A DNA stretch of 64,000 bases from Ectobius pallidus (Eukaryota; Arthropoda; Insecta; Blattodea; Ectobiidae). A program made the position numbers and the translations under genes. The stretch covers positions 51,052,923 through 51,116,922 of the forward strand of contig CAXKWD010000002.1 of NCBI GenBank assembly GCA_964059195.1, written 5' to 3'. The notes under the pieces are model-generated. The model ran no database searches. It was not told the origin of the DNA and saw only the letters and a list, made by a program, of their open reading frames with translations. Numbering within the stretch: position 1 is the first letter of the stretch; every line of letters begins with the position of its first letter. Positions 36,175-48,303 of the stretch are shown here, one piece after another.

Positions 36175-38245
36175 CTATTTACAGTAATTTTTTTTCTCAA
36201 CAATGCTGTTAGGGTTTCCATGGTATTCCCCTCCTGACTTGGAGGAAGTGCAGCCCCCATATCTTCAGTTGGAATGTCTCATACTAAGGGCTACATTCTC
36301 CCAAAGAGATGAGGGCGTGTTAAAACACGCAGTACCCAGGAGTGGTCCTTACCCCTTCTTTCCCAGTATTACATGATATAAAAGTTTTTAAAGTATAATT
36401 TTTTTTTTTTAAATACTTTTCTTCAAAATATAAATATTTTAAATGGGCATGATTTTCATATAACTTTCCATAAAAATTATAACAGGTGGGCCCAAACACC
36501 TTGCAAAACCCTCCAAAATTTCAGATTTATAAAATGTGCAGAACTGAATTTCTGAGACAGGTAGGCTTAGTTATTTCGCTTGAATTAAACTGCTAAATGA
36601 AAATTTGGACATGAAAGAGTTAAATCTAAATCCATTATTTTGTGACCCAGACATGGTTAAATAATGTTAAAGTGTGGTACATCATTTGGATATTTTAATT
36701 ATGTTGTAATTTTTTATTAATTTAGCTGGTATTTAGCAAACTTGGTAAACTTGGAATTGTAACAATTGATATAATCATATACATACTTATATAAAAATGT
36801 AATGGTACTCATCTTCGCTATTTCACCCAATATTATAATCATTAAAATTCAATATCTGTTAAGCCATGACGCAACAACAAAAACTACAACTACAAAACAG
36901 ATGCACATCAATATTTCACGGCCTATTGGTAAACCCAAAGTATTGTGTTTTAGAGCAAGCAATAGTCATAGAAAGGTAGGTCTACTTGATTACAGCTCTT
37001 TAAACGAATTGTATCAATATAATTATCATGGCAAGAAACATTCATTAGGAGCAATGTGGCTTTTTGTCACATAATTGTCAGGTCTTGTGTTATTATTGAC
37101 TAAAGAATGAAATATGGTTACTCCCTCATGATGTTTCTAGAACAACGCTAAAAACTGTGCAAAATATCTTTTCACCCAAATGAAGAATGGGCTATCAGCT
37201 AGCATAAAAATATTTTCTTACCCCTATTAAATAAATGATTAGGGCTCATGCTAAATGCACATATTGTGGGTGCCACTTCTTAAAGAATCTTTTTCCAAGA
37301 ACTGCCTCTATCTGCTGCCACCCTAATACTCTCGACCTGTCAATCAGTGAACAGATCGGTAATTAGATGTATTCACACTTGTCTGCAGTCCAGTACAATA
37401 TTGTCAAATACGTACCACAGCACTTACTTCTCTTAAGAAGTAGTGAATAACAGTGGCAACACTGGGGAAACCCATGAGGCTAGAAAAGCACCTGTTCTTT
37501 GTCGGTGTCAATGTCGGTGCAGATTTTCGGATTAGGGAACAATGCTATTATATTCTTTTGTAGACAGACGATGGCTTCGAACGAGGTCTTCTTAAAATGG
37601 CACCAACAATCAAAGGGGTCCTTGATATCACAACAAATGGTCTAAGGAATGAAATTAACACCACCAAAGACATAGAGGATTTTCTGAGGTATGGAAGTCT
37701 GTAACAAGATGAATTCAGCTATTCAAGAATAATATGAATAACTGCTTGAATGAAGAAGTAATGGGTCTAGGCGAGAAAATCACATTAACAGCAGTATGAA
37801 TCCATTCACATCTTAAATGTGCTGTTTACCAGTCAAATGAAAGATATGGGATATATATGATATATATGATGCAATAGTCAGGTGGTAGGCCCATAACTTT
37901 ATGGTACTTAATTTGCAGAAAGGAAGATTACAAAACAATAGTATAGTCCTACAAGCCAGAAAGAAACTTGCTCAGAACAAAGCTGTGCTTGCTGCAGTAA
38001 TCACACGTTTCAGACACAACAAAAATATACTTACATTCATATACTTCTAAAATCAATAAAAAAATTATTTGTACTAATTGTGAGCATTTACTTTGCACAT
38101 ATGCAAACACTAGGCTGACCATACGTACCGTTTTGAATGGGACTGCACCATTATTTACATATTTTTTTGGCCATACCATCATTTTAATGAAAATGTCAGT
38201 TTAGTACCTTCTTGAGTTGAACTTAGACACTTATGCCAACATTTT
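36175..38245. other. Mostly unassigned; two weak exon candidates
   Basis: AT-rich. Splice-bounded frames occur at 36901-36975 and 37564-37688 on the plus strand. I recognise no family in them, so they are reported only as candidates among the findings. Confidence 0.3.
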
Positions 38246-38289
38246 GGTAGAACGTGTTTCAAGGACCCTTGTCCCCGTCCTCGGCTACT
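38246..38289 (-). ncRNA. Hammerhead-like ribozyme motif at Penelope-like 3' end
   Basis: Minus strand. Stem I is GTAG (38288-38285) with CTAC (38250-38247). The core CCGAGGA (38284-38278) differs from the canonical CTGANGA by one base. One unpaired C precedes stem II, GGGGAC/GTCCTT. GAAA lies at 38260-38257. A 2-bp stem III has an AC loop, and a GTT triplet is at the expected cleavage site. It overlaps the end of the Penelope-like frame. Confidence 0.5.
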
Positions 38290-38549
38290 TGTCCAACTGA
38301 CAAATCTTGCTTTTGAAGGTCATGATGTGTCCCTGGTGGTGGTTTTACGAACTTCTTCATGAGGTCTTTACCCTCTGGCATTCCGAAATTCATGAGATTA
38401 CTATCAAATTTCTTTATGTAGATCCTCTCCCAGATGTCCAGTTCTTTTGGTTTGTTTACTGATTTTAACAATTCTGGTTCTCTACAGATTCTGTGGTCAT
38501 TTTCCCAAGAATGAGTTGCAACGGCTGATTTTTCCAACTGTTGCTTCAC
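38259..38549 (-). pseudogene. Penelope-like element C-terminus (GIY-YIG region), fragment
   Basis: The frame carries KSAVATHSWENDHRI, then LLKSVNKPKELDIWERIYIK, then NLMNFGMPEG. The order, His followed by a basic spacer and then a conserved Glu in an xxE-x-I-x-I helix and an xMN turn, is how the endonuclease tail of Penelope-like retroelements ends. A second copy lies at 50282-50480. The reverse transcriptase is absent, so the fragment is dead. The family call rests on motif order, not on a search. Confidence 0.55.
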
Positions 38550-39504
38550 TGTTTATGTTCCATCATTATTTCTTTTATAAAAACTCTATAATACTCTAAT
38601 ATTGGTCAAATGTAATTTATTAATAATTATTGTAACCTATAATTTATAATATCAATGTCATTATTACCAGTAAATTGAATTAGGTAACCACAGAGCTGCA
38701 TTGTTTGATACTAAGAGATTTATTCAGAGAAAACGTCATAACGTATAGTGTACGGAACAGTGATCTTCGATAGCCAAGTTCTGTTCTGATGAGACTGTAT
38801 TTTGTTTATTTAATCAGAGAAAAAAAAAGGCATGTTGGCAACACTTGCTATTTCAACATGAACAAGAAGGCAGTGCATTAATCCTAGGGTAAAAGCATCA
38901 GTCTTTTGTTTGAAAAACTTTTGAGAAATATTTCTATAATTTCTTTAAAAAAATTTTCTGAAGTTTAAAAAAAAAATTCTTGAACTTTATTTTGAAAATT
39001 TTTCATATGTATACAAACTGGTGATTATTATTGAACATCGATGGTTTGAAGTTCACACTTTTTAAAGTTTTAAGTACATGCTTGCAATGTCAAAATGGCA
39101 AAAGTGCAGTTATAATGATCAACGCCAGAAAAAATTCCAATTAAATACCGTACATTGGACAAGAAGTGTAGTGATCGAACGAAAGTGGTACTGGTATGCC
39201 AGCATTTTAATGTCCATTTTTCCGTTGCTCTGTTGTTACCATCGCAACATCCTGTTTTTGACTAAAAGTAATATGGGTAGCTTAGCAAACACATCATAAT
39301 TGCCACAGTCTTCAGTGCATACTGTGAAATTAAAACCCCTTTTGTAAAGTATTAACATGTTTAGAACTGAACAGCCCTCAAGCTTCATTGGTAGGGGTGT
39401 GATTTAATGGTGAAATTTTACCCTAATTTTGATTCTTAAAATGGTTTGATTTTGTTTAATATTTTGTGTGTATTTTGTGATACAATATATTCAATGTAAC
39501 TATA

Positions 39505-40290
39505 TGACCAGCATATATTAACACAGGAATATGATGATTTAGAATATATGTGCAGGAAGTTAACTGCAGAATATAAGAAATGGCAATTATCGTTCAATCT
39601 TGACAGATCAAAGTATATGGTATTAGGAGAGAAACAAGATTTGGAACTTGAAAATAAGGAAGTTATTAAACATTGTTATGAACACAACTATCTGGATGTT
39701 AAAATTAATAGTGAAGGAAAAAACGATACTGAACTTAAATAGCAGACAGGGAAAGAGAAAACCATTACCTCACATTTGAAAGGTACAAACAAATAACAAG
39801 ATACACCCAAAAAACAAACAAAAAAACAAAACAAAACAAAACAAACAAACAAACAAAAAGGCTCAGAAATATGCCAATTAAAAAATTGTAAAAACAAAAA
39901 TTTTTGACAGTGGAAATGGATTATTGGCGGCGATCAGCTCGAATATCTGAAAGAGATAAGATAGGTCCGAATGCAAAAAAATAAGACAGGAAATGTACAT
40001 TAGAAAGGTATCTTATATAGTTATAAGATATTTTTCAACCAAGCAGTTAATATTGCATGGTCACTTGAAGAGGATGGATTAGGAAAGGCTACTGAATATT
40101 ACTTTTGAGTGGATGCTAGTAAGGAAAAGAAGACAACCTCCAAGATCATGAAAGAATGGAATTATGGAAACGATGAGGGACAGACAGTTTAAAACTATAC
40201 AAGCCCCAGGGAACTCTACTGCATTGTGATCTTCAAGCATGCCTATCATAATACTGTTCAAGGAGTTAGCTTTGCAACATTTTTGATCGC
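39505..40290 (+). pseudogene. RTE-like reverse transcriptase C-terminal remnant
   Basis: Pieces in three frames follow the usual order of these elements: YKKWQLSFNLDRSKYMVLGE with NYLDVKINSEGKND (39548-39742), then VEMDYWRRSARISERDK (about 39908-39960), then a decayed ILHGHLKRMD and RKRRQPPRSWKNGIMETM segment (about 40055-40180). The last piece matches the basic C-terminal GHLxRM...RPRxSW signature. Several stops and frameshifts; not functional. Confidence 0.75.
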
Positions 40291-40299
40291 CACTTATTG

Positions 40300-41500
40300 A
40301 TCCTACGTTTAATTGTCTGTCCTGCCATCACCTAGGCAAGTAAGGATAATTATAAATTATATCTCAAACACATTTTTCCACAGTATATTTTTCAAAGGAG
40401 AGGTTTTTTGTGTAAATTCTTTTTAAAAATCTGATTCTGTTGAAAATATCATGATTATGTGGTGATTTTATGGATTTTTAACAACTTTGCAGTATTCAAC
40501 AAATAAAGTTTACTCAAATTTGTGACTTTTATTATAGAATTTGCAATTTACATGCTTAAAATTAAGTTTTAACCTACTTTGAGTTTATCGTTAATACCAA
40601 AGGAACTAATTACAAAAATGTTGTGTGTTTTGTAATAATTCTCTGACACATATTTAAGTTACATAATGATATATCTGGGAATAAAGAGGTTATCAAAATT
40701 CTCTCTTCTAGACCTGAATGCAATTGTACTTGTTCAGAAAAGAAAGTTATTCAAAACATTGTTCAATTTCTATAAAAGCAAATCAAAAATGCAATCCTCA
40801 GGAAAACAAAAGTATAACCCCTATGAAAATTATTATTTTCTTCACCATTTAAAAACAAGAAATAATGTGACCAAAAATGAAACTGAAAGCTCGTTTACTC
40901 ATTATTGCTCTATTATGCTTTCATATCACTAGCAAAAGAGATCCCAAACTATATGAGGCATAAATTTTAGTAAAGAAATTGAGAACAACATTCTAAAGAA
41001 AAATACTGTGCTTTTACTGTACTGAAAGTGTATATATGCACACGGAAACCCATGGTTTAACATTTTCTTTTCTTTCTGTTAATGATGTTACTGCATTAAA
41101 TATTTTCCTTCTTAATCCGTTATTTGGTCTGGAGAATTTATGTTCTATTCAATCTGTTTTTTCCCCAGTTCAACGAGGTTATTTATTCCTTTTAAGTGTG
41201 TACGAATTATGTCAATCAAATCCTGAAACAAAAGTAATTACTATAATAAACAAAATCATTCTTTCAACCAAAAATAAAAAATAAAAGGAAACTTAAAGAA
41301 TAATAGAAGGATTAAAACAAAAGAGTGTGTGTGACCCCCATTGCTCTGAGGTCTGCCCTGAGACGGTTACATGGCGACAGTGGGGTCCACTTTCAAGTCA
41401 TGCACCACTTGGGCAGGTCCATTACATGGTGATATGTAACAGTCAGAAGTGTAAGGTGTGAGATGAGTTAAAAAATTCATAAAGCATATTAATAAAGACA
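40300..41500. other. AT-rich, no recognised gene
   Basis: Frames at 40666-40932 and 41036-41284 have no family signature. Confidence 0.35.
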
Positions 41501-41502
41501 TA

Positions 41503-41570
41503 CCGTATATACCCGAATAGTACTCGCTCCTGAATAATACCGACACCCAAATTATCCGAAAGAAAATTTG

Positions 41571-41637
<67 letters not shown>

Positions 41638-42258
41638 AAAATCTATAGCCTATATATAAAATTATCTTGCCAGTTTTATTCTTAACTAAAAAGTTATAAT
41701 TAACATTACATATCAGAAAAGAATTAAATATGGTAGGCTAAAATGTAATTATAAAAATAATGTGCTTGGTAACGGCCAGCCAAAATCACGCCATCTAATA
41801 TGTGCAGCATAACACTTTCAACAACACTCTCCCCCTCGTGAATCCAGCTGTTCAGTGGGAATCACACGTGATTTTGTGCATCCAACCTGGTCCGACCCAA
41901 GGTCAAGGTTGTGTGGAAATTCACTGAACTTTACCAAACTTTTCCCGAATTAGTGGTTCTGCTTGCACTGCACTATTTCCTTGATGCATCTAAGTGTAAA
42001 GCTTTGTTTCGTCGCCAGTCATGGTGGACCATGTGCATAAGAAAGCATCTTCTTTGTCTCATTTTCCTTTCATTACAGCCTCGCTACTGTTATACGATAC
42101 TGTGATGCTACTACAAAGCATCGTGCCATATTGAGCCAATAAGATACAAAATATCGAAATTTAGATGAGAGGAGTCCAGTATACAAATAATATCCGCATC
42201 CCAGTTTTTCGTTCATGTTTTTTGAAAAAATATGCTGGTGGTATTTGAGCATATACGG
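41503..42258. mobile_element. Tc1/mariner-type MITE with CCGTATAT ends
   Basis: CCGTATATACCCGAATA at the left and, complemented, CCGTATATGCTCAAATA at the right, each bordered by TA (41501-41502, 42259-42260). A run of about 63 A (41574-41636) lies inside. No transposase. Confidence 0.65.
41574..41636. repeat. Poly-A tract, about 63 bp
   Basis: Uninterrupted adenines inside the MITE. Possibly a retroposon tail or slippage; length may be an assembly artefact. Confidence 0.9.
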
Positions 42259-43409
42259 TAGTTATTCTTATATGAAAAAAAAAAATTATGTGTGAATAAA
42301 TAAAACAAAATAGTTGACCTCATTCTTGCCAAAAACTGTTTATTTTTCCAGTCATGCTTCCTGAATAATCCGAACTGCAGATTATCAACTGCTGAGTTTG
42401 AAGGACACTATTTTATTATTATTATTACTACCACTACTTTTTTTTTTAATTTTTTTATTATTATTTATTTTAATTACATTTACAAACTTATGTACAAATA
42501 CAAATACAAAAACAAAAATACACAAATAAACAAAAAACATTTACAAATTTCAAAATTAAAGTACAGAAAAGAAAAAGAAAGAAAAGAACCAAATATTTAT
42601 TTAGAAATACACCCGAATGAGCAGACTGCTCGTGCTCGGGTGTAGATTCAGAACATCAGAATGGAGAAAGAGGAGAAACAAAAAACAAAATGAGAAAGAA
42701 TGACACACTTATAAAAAAGGTGAAAAATGTAAAACAGAGCTAGAAAAAGAAAATACAAATTTATAAAGAGGAGACAAAAAATATTAAACACAAATACATA
42801 CAATAAATAATAATAAAAATAAAAGACTTAAAGTTAATAAAATTACAAAAAATGTTTTACATACTTATTAAATTTAAAATTGGGGCAAACTGCGAGATCG
42901 GGGTATCTACTGATCATAGAGTTATAGAAGCGGGGACCAAAATTAATGCTATGGTTTAATCCTGCCGATGTGTGACATTTGGGTTCTGATAGAAGTAGAT
43001 TATTATTTCTTCTAGTGCTGTATGCATGATCACCGGATGTGTATTTTGCACAATGTTTGTGAAAATATTTTAATAAAGAAAATTTGTAGAGTTGGTCAAA
43101 CTTAAAAACATTAAATTCCGAAAATATTAGATTAGTTGGGTAATCAATGTGTTTTCTTAGACAGATTTTTATTATTCTTTTTTGTAAAAGGCAAAGAGGT
43201 TCAAGAGTAGTTTTCGCTAATCCTCCCCAGGCGAGAATGCCATATTGCATAATGGACTGGAACAGGGCTAGATAAATGGAACGAAGAACAGTAAGGGGCA
43301 TACAGTGACGTAAAATGACAAATTTGTAAATTGTTCTGCGTAGTCTATTACAGATGTAATTAATATGGTGAGACCATTTAAGATGTTGATCTATAAAAAT
43401 ACCCAAATA

Positions 43410-44488
43410 CAGTAAAACTTGTTCAAAGCGGCACGTGTATAATCCGGAAATCTGTCCAAAGCGTACAAATATTTCGGTCCCGACGCACGCAATACATTTT
43501 TAAATGTCAATATTTTGTATAAAACGGAACGTGCTTAACGCGGAAACGGAATGCAAATTTTAAGATTTAAATACCAATTTATTCTATAATGCGGAAAAGC
43601 AGCATTACAATATAATATATTTTGTTATTCACGTCTGTGTGAACACGTTACTTCTTAGCGCGAATATTGTACAGCCCTGAGAGTTCCGTTAGAGTGGGCC
43701 TATACACGGCGGTGGCTTTATGTTTCGGCCAACAATGGAATTACCCAGTAGTCAAGAAATCTGCTACCTGCTTTGTTTTGTATTTTCCGCCAGGCTTCAG
43801 TTCCAGTTGGCTTGTACTGTTTTTATCTTAAGTAACATCGTGTCGAACAAAAAGTACGTATCGCTCACGCTCAATGAAAAAATGAAGGCGATCGAGGCCA
43901 GTGAGAGAGACAAACTTTCTGTGCGCGAAATAATTTTGCGCTTCAAATACGGTAAAACGCAAATTTACGAAACTTTAAGAACAAAGATAAGATAAGGGAG
44001 GAGTGGATGAAGGGGAACGAACAAATGAAGAGAAAAGCAAAGAAGACGGGAAATGAAGAAATTAATGAAATAGTGTGGGAATGGTTTGTAAATGCACGGG
44101 CTAAAAACTTGCCTTTGTCCGGACCCATGTCCCGATATGTGCCGACAAAAGTGAAATAAACCTAGGGATAATGAGGCAAGAAAACAGTTAGCCTACAGTA
44201 ATTGCATAATTATATTGTGTTAGTGTTATTAATTATTAATACAGTAATAGTGTAGTATTTTACTGTACATAAAAATAAAGTGAAGAATATCTGCTGTACA
44301 GGAATTAAGGTTTGTAATTAATTACAGTATTTGCATAAGTTATTACAAATTCACATTTTTGGCGCATGGTACAGTAATTTATAACACTTATGTAGCCTAG
44401 CACAGTGTATTTTGTGTAATCCGGAAACTTGTTCAATTTGGAAAATTCTTTTGGTCCCATACGATTCCGCTTTGAACAAGTTTTACTG
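43410..44488 (+). mobile_element. Tigger/pogo-type element, internally deleted
   Basis: Perfect 22-bp inverted ends starting CAGTAAAACTTGTTCAAAGC are bordered by TA (43408-43409, 44489-44490), as in Tc1/mariner/pogo elements. The interior keeps only the DNA-binding N-terminus of a transposase. It sits inside the LINE at 42437-45042. Confidence 0.9.
43840..44158 (+). pseudogene. Tigger-like transposase, CENP-B-type DNA-binding region only
   Basis: The frame NKKYVSLTLNEKMKAIEASE, then KLSVREIILRFKYGKTQIYE is a CENP-B N-terminal helix-turn-helix. After a one-base frameshift near 43978 it continues KIREEWMKGNEQMKRKAKKT, then EIVWEWFVNARAKNLPLSGP, the second CENP-B/HTH box. A stop follows at about 44156. 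The DDE catalytic domain is deleted, so this is a non-autonomous derivative. Confidence 0.8.
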
Positions 44489-45433
44489 TATTTCACAACG
44501 GCAGCCTCCTTCAGTGGGGAGCATGAACAATTTGTTACATCAAAATTACAATTGGTGTATTATTAAATTTGAATTTGTACAATTCTTCCGTTTTATCTGA
44601 CCAATAGTTGTTAATGAGAAAGGAACCAATGTTGATTTATCTACGTTTAGTGAGAGACGGTTAGAATCAAACCACTTTTTTACAATTACCATGCCTGTGT
44701 TAGCGTATTTATATGTTTCCTCCCATGAATGACCAGTAAAAATAACAACAGTGTCGTCTGCATATGAAAATATGGAGCCGTTTATTGCATCAAGATTTAA
44801 ATTTAGCAAGTCATTTACATATATTAAGTATAAAATTGGTCCTAAAATCGTTCCTTGTGGCACGCCTATATCGATATTTGATATTTCACTTATATAACTG
44901 TCAACTTTTGTCATTATACATCTATTGCTCAGATATGATTCAAATAATTTGTGTACTGTTCCTCTAATTCCTATCTTATGTAGTTTATCTAACAGAATCG
45001 AGTGAATACTACTATTACTTAACTTAATTTGTTGCAAGCTTTACTTGCACAAAGATCATACTGTGTGTTTAGGATCTTTGGGTTTACCAAAAAGCTCCTA
45101 ATAATTTATTAAAGTGCATCTGTTTCCATTGTTCTAGATCTTTTCGACTTATATTCAGTAATGATTATCATATTGGGTGACACAGCGGTGCTGAGTTATG
45201 GAAAACAAACACAGCCTACAATTTGGGGTTTGCAGATGTGAATGAGGATGCCATGAAAAACCCAAGTCAAATGACTAGCCACGAGGTTTGAGGCTTCAAC
45301 TCAAGACCTCTTACCTCTGCCAATTTGCTCAGATTGGTTTTAGTGTGTGAATTATGACACAGGTATATTACTTTTTACAACAATAAATTAATCATAGGTT
45401 TGTTGTTACTAAGGGAAACAAGAGAAAAGTATT

Positions 45434-45504
45434 ACAGAGAAACCTCTTACTAGACACCTCTTGAAAGCGGACAACCCCTCTTAATAGATGATTTTTCTGG
45501 TCTC
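45434..45504 (+). mobile_element. Fragment with pogo/Tigger-like terminus
   Basis: TA followed by CAGAGAAACCTCTTACTAGA and an A/C-rich run typical of Tigger ends. A related ACCTCTCTTAAAGAACACCC run lies at about 46938, on the other side of the Harbinger-like element, so this may be one element interrupted at 45508-46850. Confidence 0.35.
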
Positions 45505-45507
45505 TAA

Positions 45508-46850
45508 GGCCCGGTTGCATAAAAGCTCCAGATATCTTCTAGACAGCTAATGGCTCTATAGATTTTATACACTCTATAAACACCTTCCGTTTCCGAAAGC
45601 AAATACAATCGGCAAATAGCGATACGTCAGATAAATGAGTTGAGCACTTTGTCAATAGATGGAGACACGGTGCTTACTCTAATATCAAGTTGGCCGTGAT
45701 TGAATAGCAACCAATCGGAGCGCTTCTTGCTATTCTATCAAAATGGCTGAATTATCTTTCTGCTTTTCCTTGTCTGCTGTTTCTCTGCTAAAATGAATGT
45801 AGAACGTGAGATAAACTACGGTAATTTCGATTTCGAGACTTGTGCATTAGAGAAAAATGTCACCCATCACAATCTGACAACATAATGCGTAAAACGTAAC
45901 ACATTAATTAAGTTATAGCTAATTTACCACAGAAAGGAATGCTTCGATGGTTGTTCCCATTTCTAATGATGGGCAATTTAACGCTGAAAAAGGCATGCTT
46001 GAAGCTGTTCCTTATTTAATATGATGGCCTATTTATCCATAGGTAATTGCTTTGACAGCCTGATTCTTTCCGAAACTCAATATCGTCAAAGATCTAATTC
46101 TTTCAGGGAATACTTTTTGCTTTACACATCTCTAGGCCTATTTATTGCCTCAGGATGAAGATGACGAGAAAGATGATGATTATGTATTAATATTCGTGCT
46201 GTAAACTGGCAATATTTTCTTCATAAAGTGTTGCATCAGAAAATAAAATTAATATACTTAAGCTACATTTTTTCCGAATCTGAATATCATCGTAGGCTAC
46301 TTCTTGAAAGGATTGCTGTATTTCTTTCAGGGAATATTTACTTCTGTATAGACCTAGGCCTTATACGATCTGGCATTGAAGATGACCAGCAAGAAAATAA
46401 TATTCGCGATGTTTTCTTAAAATATTAACTTACAACAGAAAATGAAATTAATACAAATAAACGATGGATACATTAATAGCCTAGGCTATAACAAAGATCA
46501 TCTAACCGATAATATACAATTTTTCTAGTACAGTATTATGAATTATTTCACACACAAATTAATAACCAATGCCAGCTTCATTACTACTTTTAATTTTAAT
46601 ACCATAACAAGCTAGTAACATAATGTAAGATTAAATGCTAACATAATAACGAAACATACATCAACATAAATATTTCGCATTTCCGCCATGTTGCGTGTTT
46701 ATCTACCGTTTCGCCAGATATCTAGTGATTTATGGTGCGATAGTTTGTAGGGCGTTCTATCGAACGATTAGCCGCCATCGAACGTTTCAGAAACGCTTAC
46801 GGATTGAATAATGCCATCTAGTAGATATCTTACGTTTCGGAAACCCGGCG
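45508..46850. mobile_element. Harbinger-like element with GGCCCGGTTGC ends
   Basis: The left end GGCCCGGTTGCATAAAAG and the complemented right end CGCCGGGTTTCCGAAACG align imperfectly, with a shared AGATATCT-CTAGA word inward. TAA flanks both sides (45505-45507, 46851-46853). The interior contains an imperfect direct duplication of about 190 bp (TTTCAGGGAATA blocks near 46103 and 46328). No recognisable transposase. Confidence 0.55.
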
Positions 46851-46989
46851 TAAGTCAATATAATGAAACTTCTCCAAAATGGATACTCTATATTATGGAG
46901 ACGGACACAAAAAATCTGCTTAAAAAGACTCTTCTAACCTCTCTTAAAGAACACCCAACTTGAGAAAATCATCCATGTGTAATGCACTC

Positions 46990-48170
46990 CATTTCTTATA
47001 ATAGCTATTTATGTATCAAGTATGCAAAATAACGCTTTAGCAGACGAATCTAGTCCGATAAAATTTTTGCGTACGTGGTGCACACAATATTTTTTAGTAA
47101 AAGCGCTCTAAATTATATGAAATGAAACAAAAATACCGCATAATTAATTATAATGAAAAGTAGTAAACCATTTGTTACCGTCTTATTCTCACAGCCCCCT
47201 GAATCACCGAACAATGAATCGTACATACCAATACGAAATGCGGTATAGATCATTGTATTATATGAGTCACTTTTTGTAAACAATAATGCATACGAACTAG
47301 TATTTATGACAAGCTTGTGAAAATATGAATGATAATCCCGAGGAAATTTCAATCCAAGCCAGAAACATTGAATTGGAGCTGGTGCCAGCAATATCACAGC
47401 AGCAGTAGACGGAATAAACTGCAATTAAATGCTGGTGCAAAGATGGTAAGTAATGAACGAAGATATGAAAAGTTGTTGGCTTATATTTGTTATGTGATGA
47501 AGTAGGCTACCTTGTTTTGTGAAAAACCCTGGTAAAGTTTCTGATTATCATAAAGAAACATGTTGGCTTAAATTTGTTGTTTTATGACCAATTATATGCA
47601 AAAATCCATGTTAAGTTGGTGTGACTGGTCAATGCCATCTGGATTTTGTTTATAGATTGCCATGACGACTTTAAGTACCTGGCTGATAAAACTGCATTTT
47701 GAATGCAGTTTGAGTGCAGTTTTATGCAATTTTAGCAGCCTAGGTTGCTAAAATGCAATTTTTCGGCGTGTTACCAGTCCGACAAGCAGCTGTTTTAGAG
47801 AGCGTATACTAAAAAATATTTTATGTTAACTCAGTTTAGACACAGCTTGTATTACTTAGAATGCATCCATTAATTATCTGTATGTTCTCTTGCACTCCTT
47901 TGCAATGTGCAAACATATACTAAACCTAACTGTACTGATTTCATTGTCTAATAAACTTGGAAAAGGTTAAGAATGTGAGGACTCATACTTTCCCAATAGA
48001 CAAAATTCAAAACCTTGTTCCTATGCAGGCTTACCTATTGTCAGACATAAGGCAGTTTTGTGAGTATAATTACTTAATAGTAATATTTTAAGCATTTATA
48101 GAGCTAATCATAACTAAGGAAAGCTGTTTTGTAAATTCTCGTGCTTATCACTGTTAGAAAAAATACAATC
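46990..48170. other. No recognised gene; small palindrome
   Basis: A palindrome centred on CCTAGG near 47745 (ATGCAATTTTAGCA / TGCTAAAATGCAAT arms). I searched here for a terminal exon of the CENP-I-like gene without success. Confidence 0.35.
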
Positions 48171-48174
48171 CCTA

Positions 48175-48285
48175 AAAGTCGTTAGAGCAGTTTTCGAAAA
48201 AATTACGAAAAATGAAATTTTCTTCACGTAAATTGAAAATAAAAGTAAGACAATGTCATATCCGCAGATGATATTTAACCCAAAT
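48175..48285 (+). repeat. Dispersed repeat (GCAGTTTTCGAAAAAAT), copy 3
   Basis: Short match to 24222-24470 (GAAATTTTCTTCACGTAAA), cut off by the fold-back mariner. Confidence 0.5.
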
Positions 48286-48303
48286 ATAACATTTTACTTT
48301 GTA

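Larger units (their letters stand above)
42437..45042 (-). pseudogene. 5'-truncated LINE reverse transcriptase, split by a Tigger-type insertion
   Basis: The upstream half (45037-44546) holds HSILLDKLHKIGIRG, GVPQGTILGPILYLIYVNDL and the catalytic SYADDTVV, the reverse transcriptase palm of a CR1/jockey-like element; the DxxxAFD motif is already missing. The downstream half (43406-42843) continues with GIFIDQHLKWSHHINYICNR, YGILAWGGL and LQKRIIKICL. Between them lies the element at 43410-44488. Ignoring that insert and one TA joins the halves through V-K-Y-L-G-I-F-I-D, a normal LINE segment. One further frameshift lies near 44545. The A-rich 3' end is near 42437. Confidence 0.88.

Noticed and set aside
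41367..41639. Poly-Phe reading frame
   Set aside because: It is a translation of the poly-A tract in the MITE.
47113..47424. 103-codon minus-strand frame, hydrophobic
   Set aside because: Considered as a terminal exon of the CENP-I-like gene or a membrane protein; it has no matching splice site or family pattern.
47725..47765. Short palindrome around CCTAGG as a MITE end
   Set aside because: No target duplication or second end; too short to classify.
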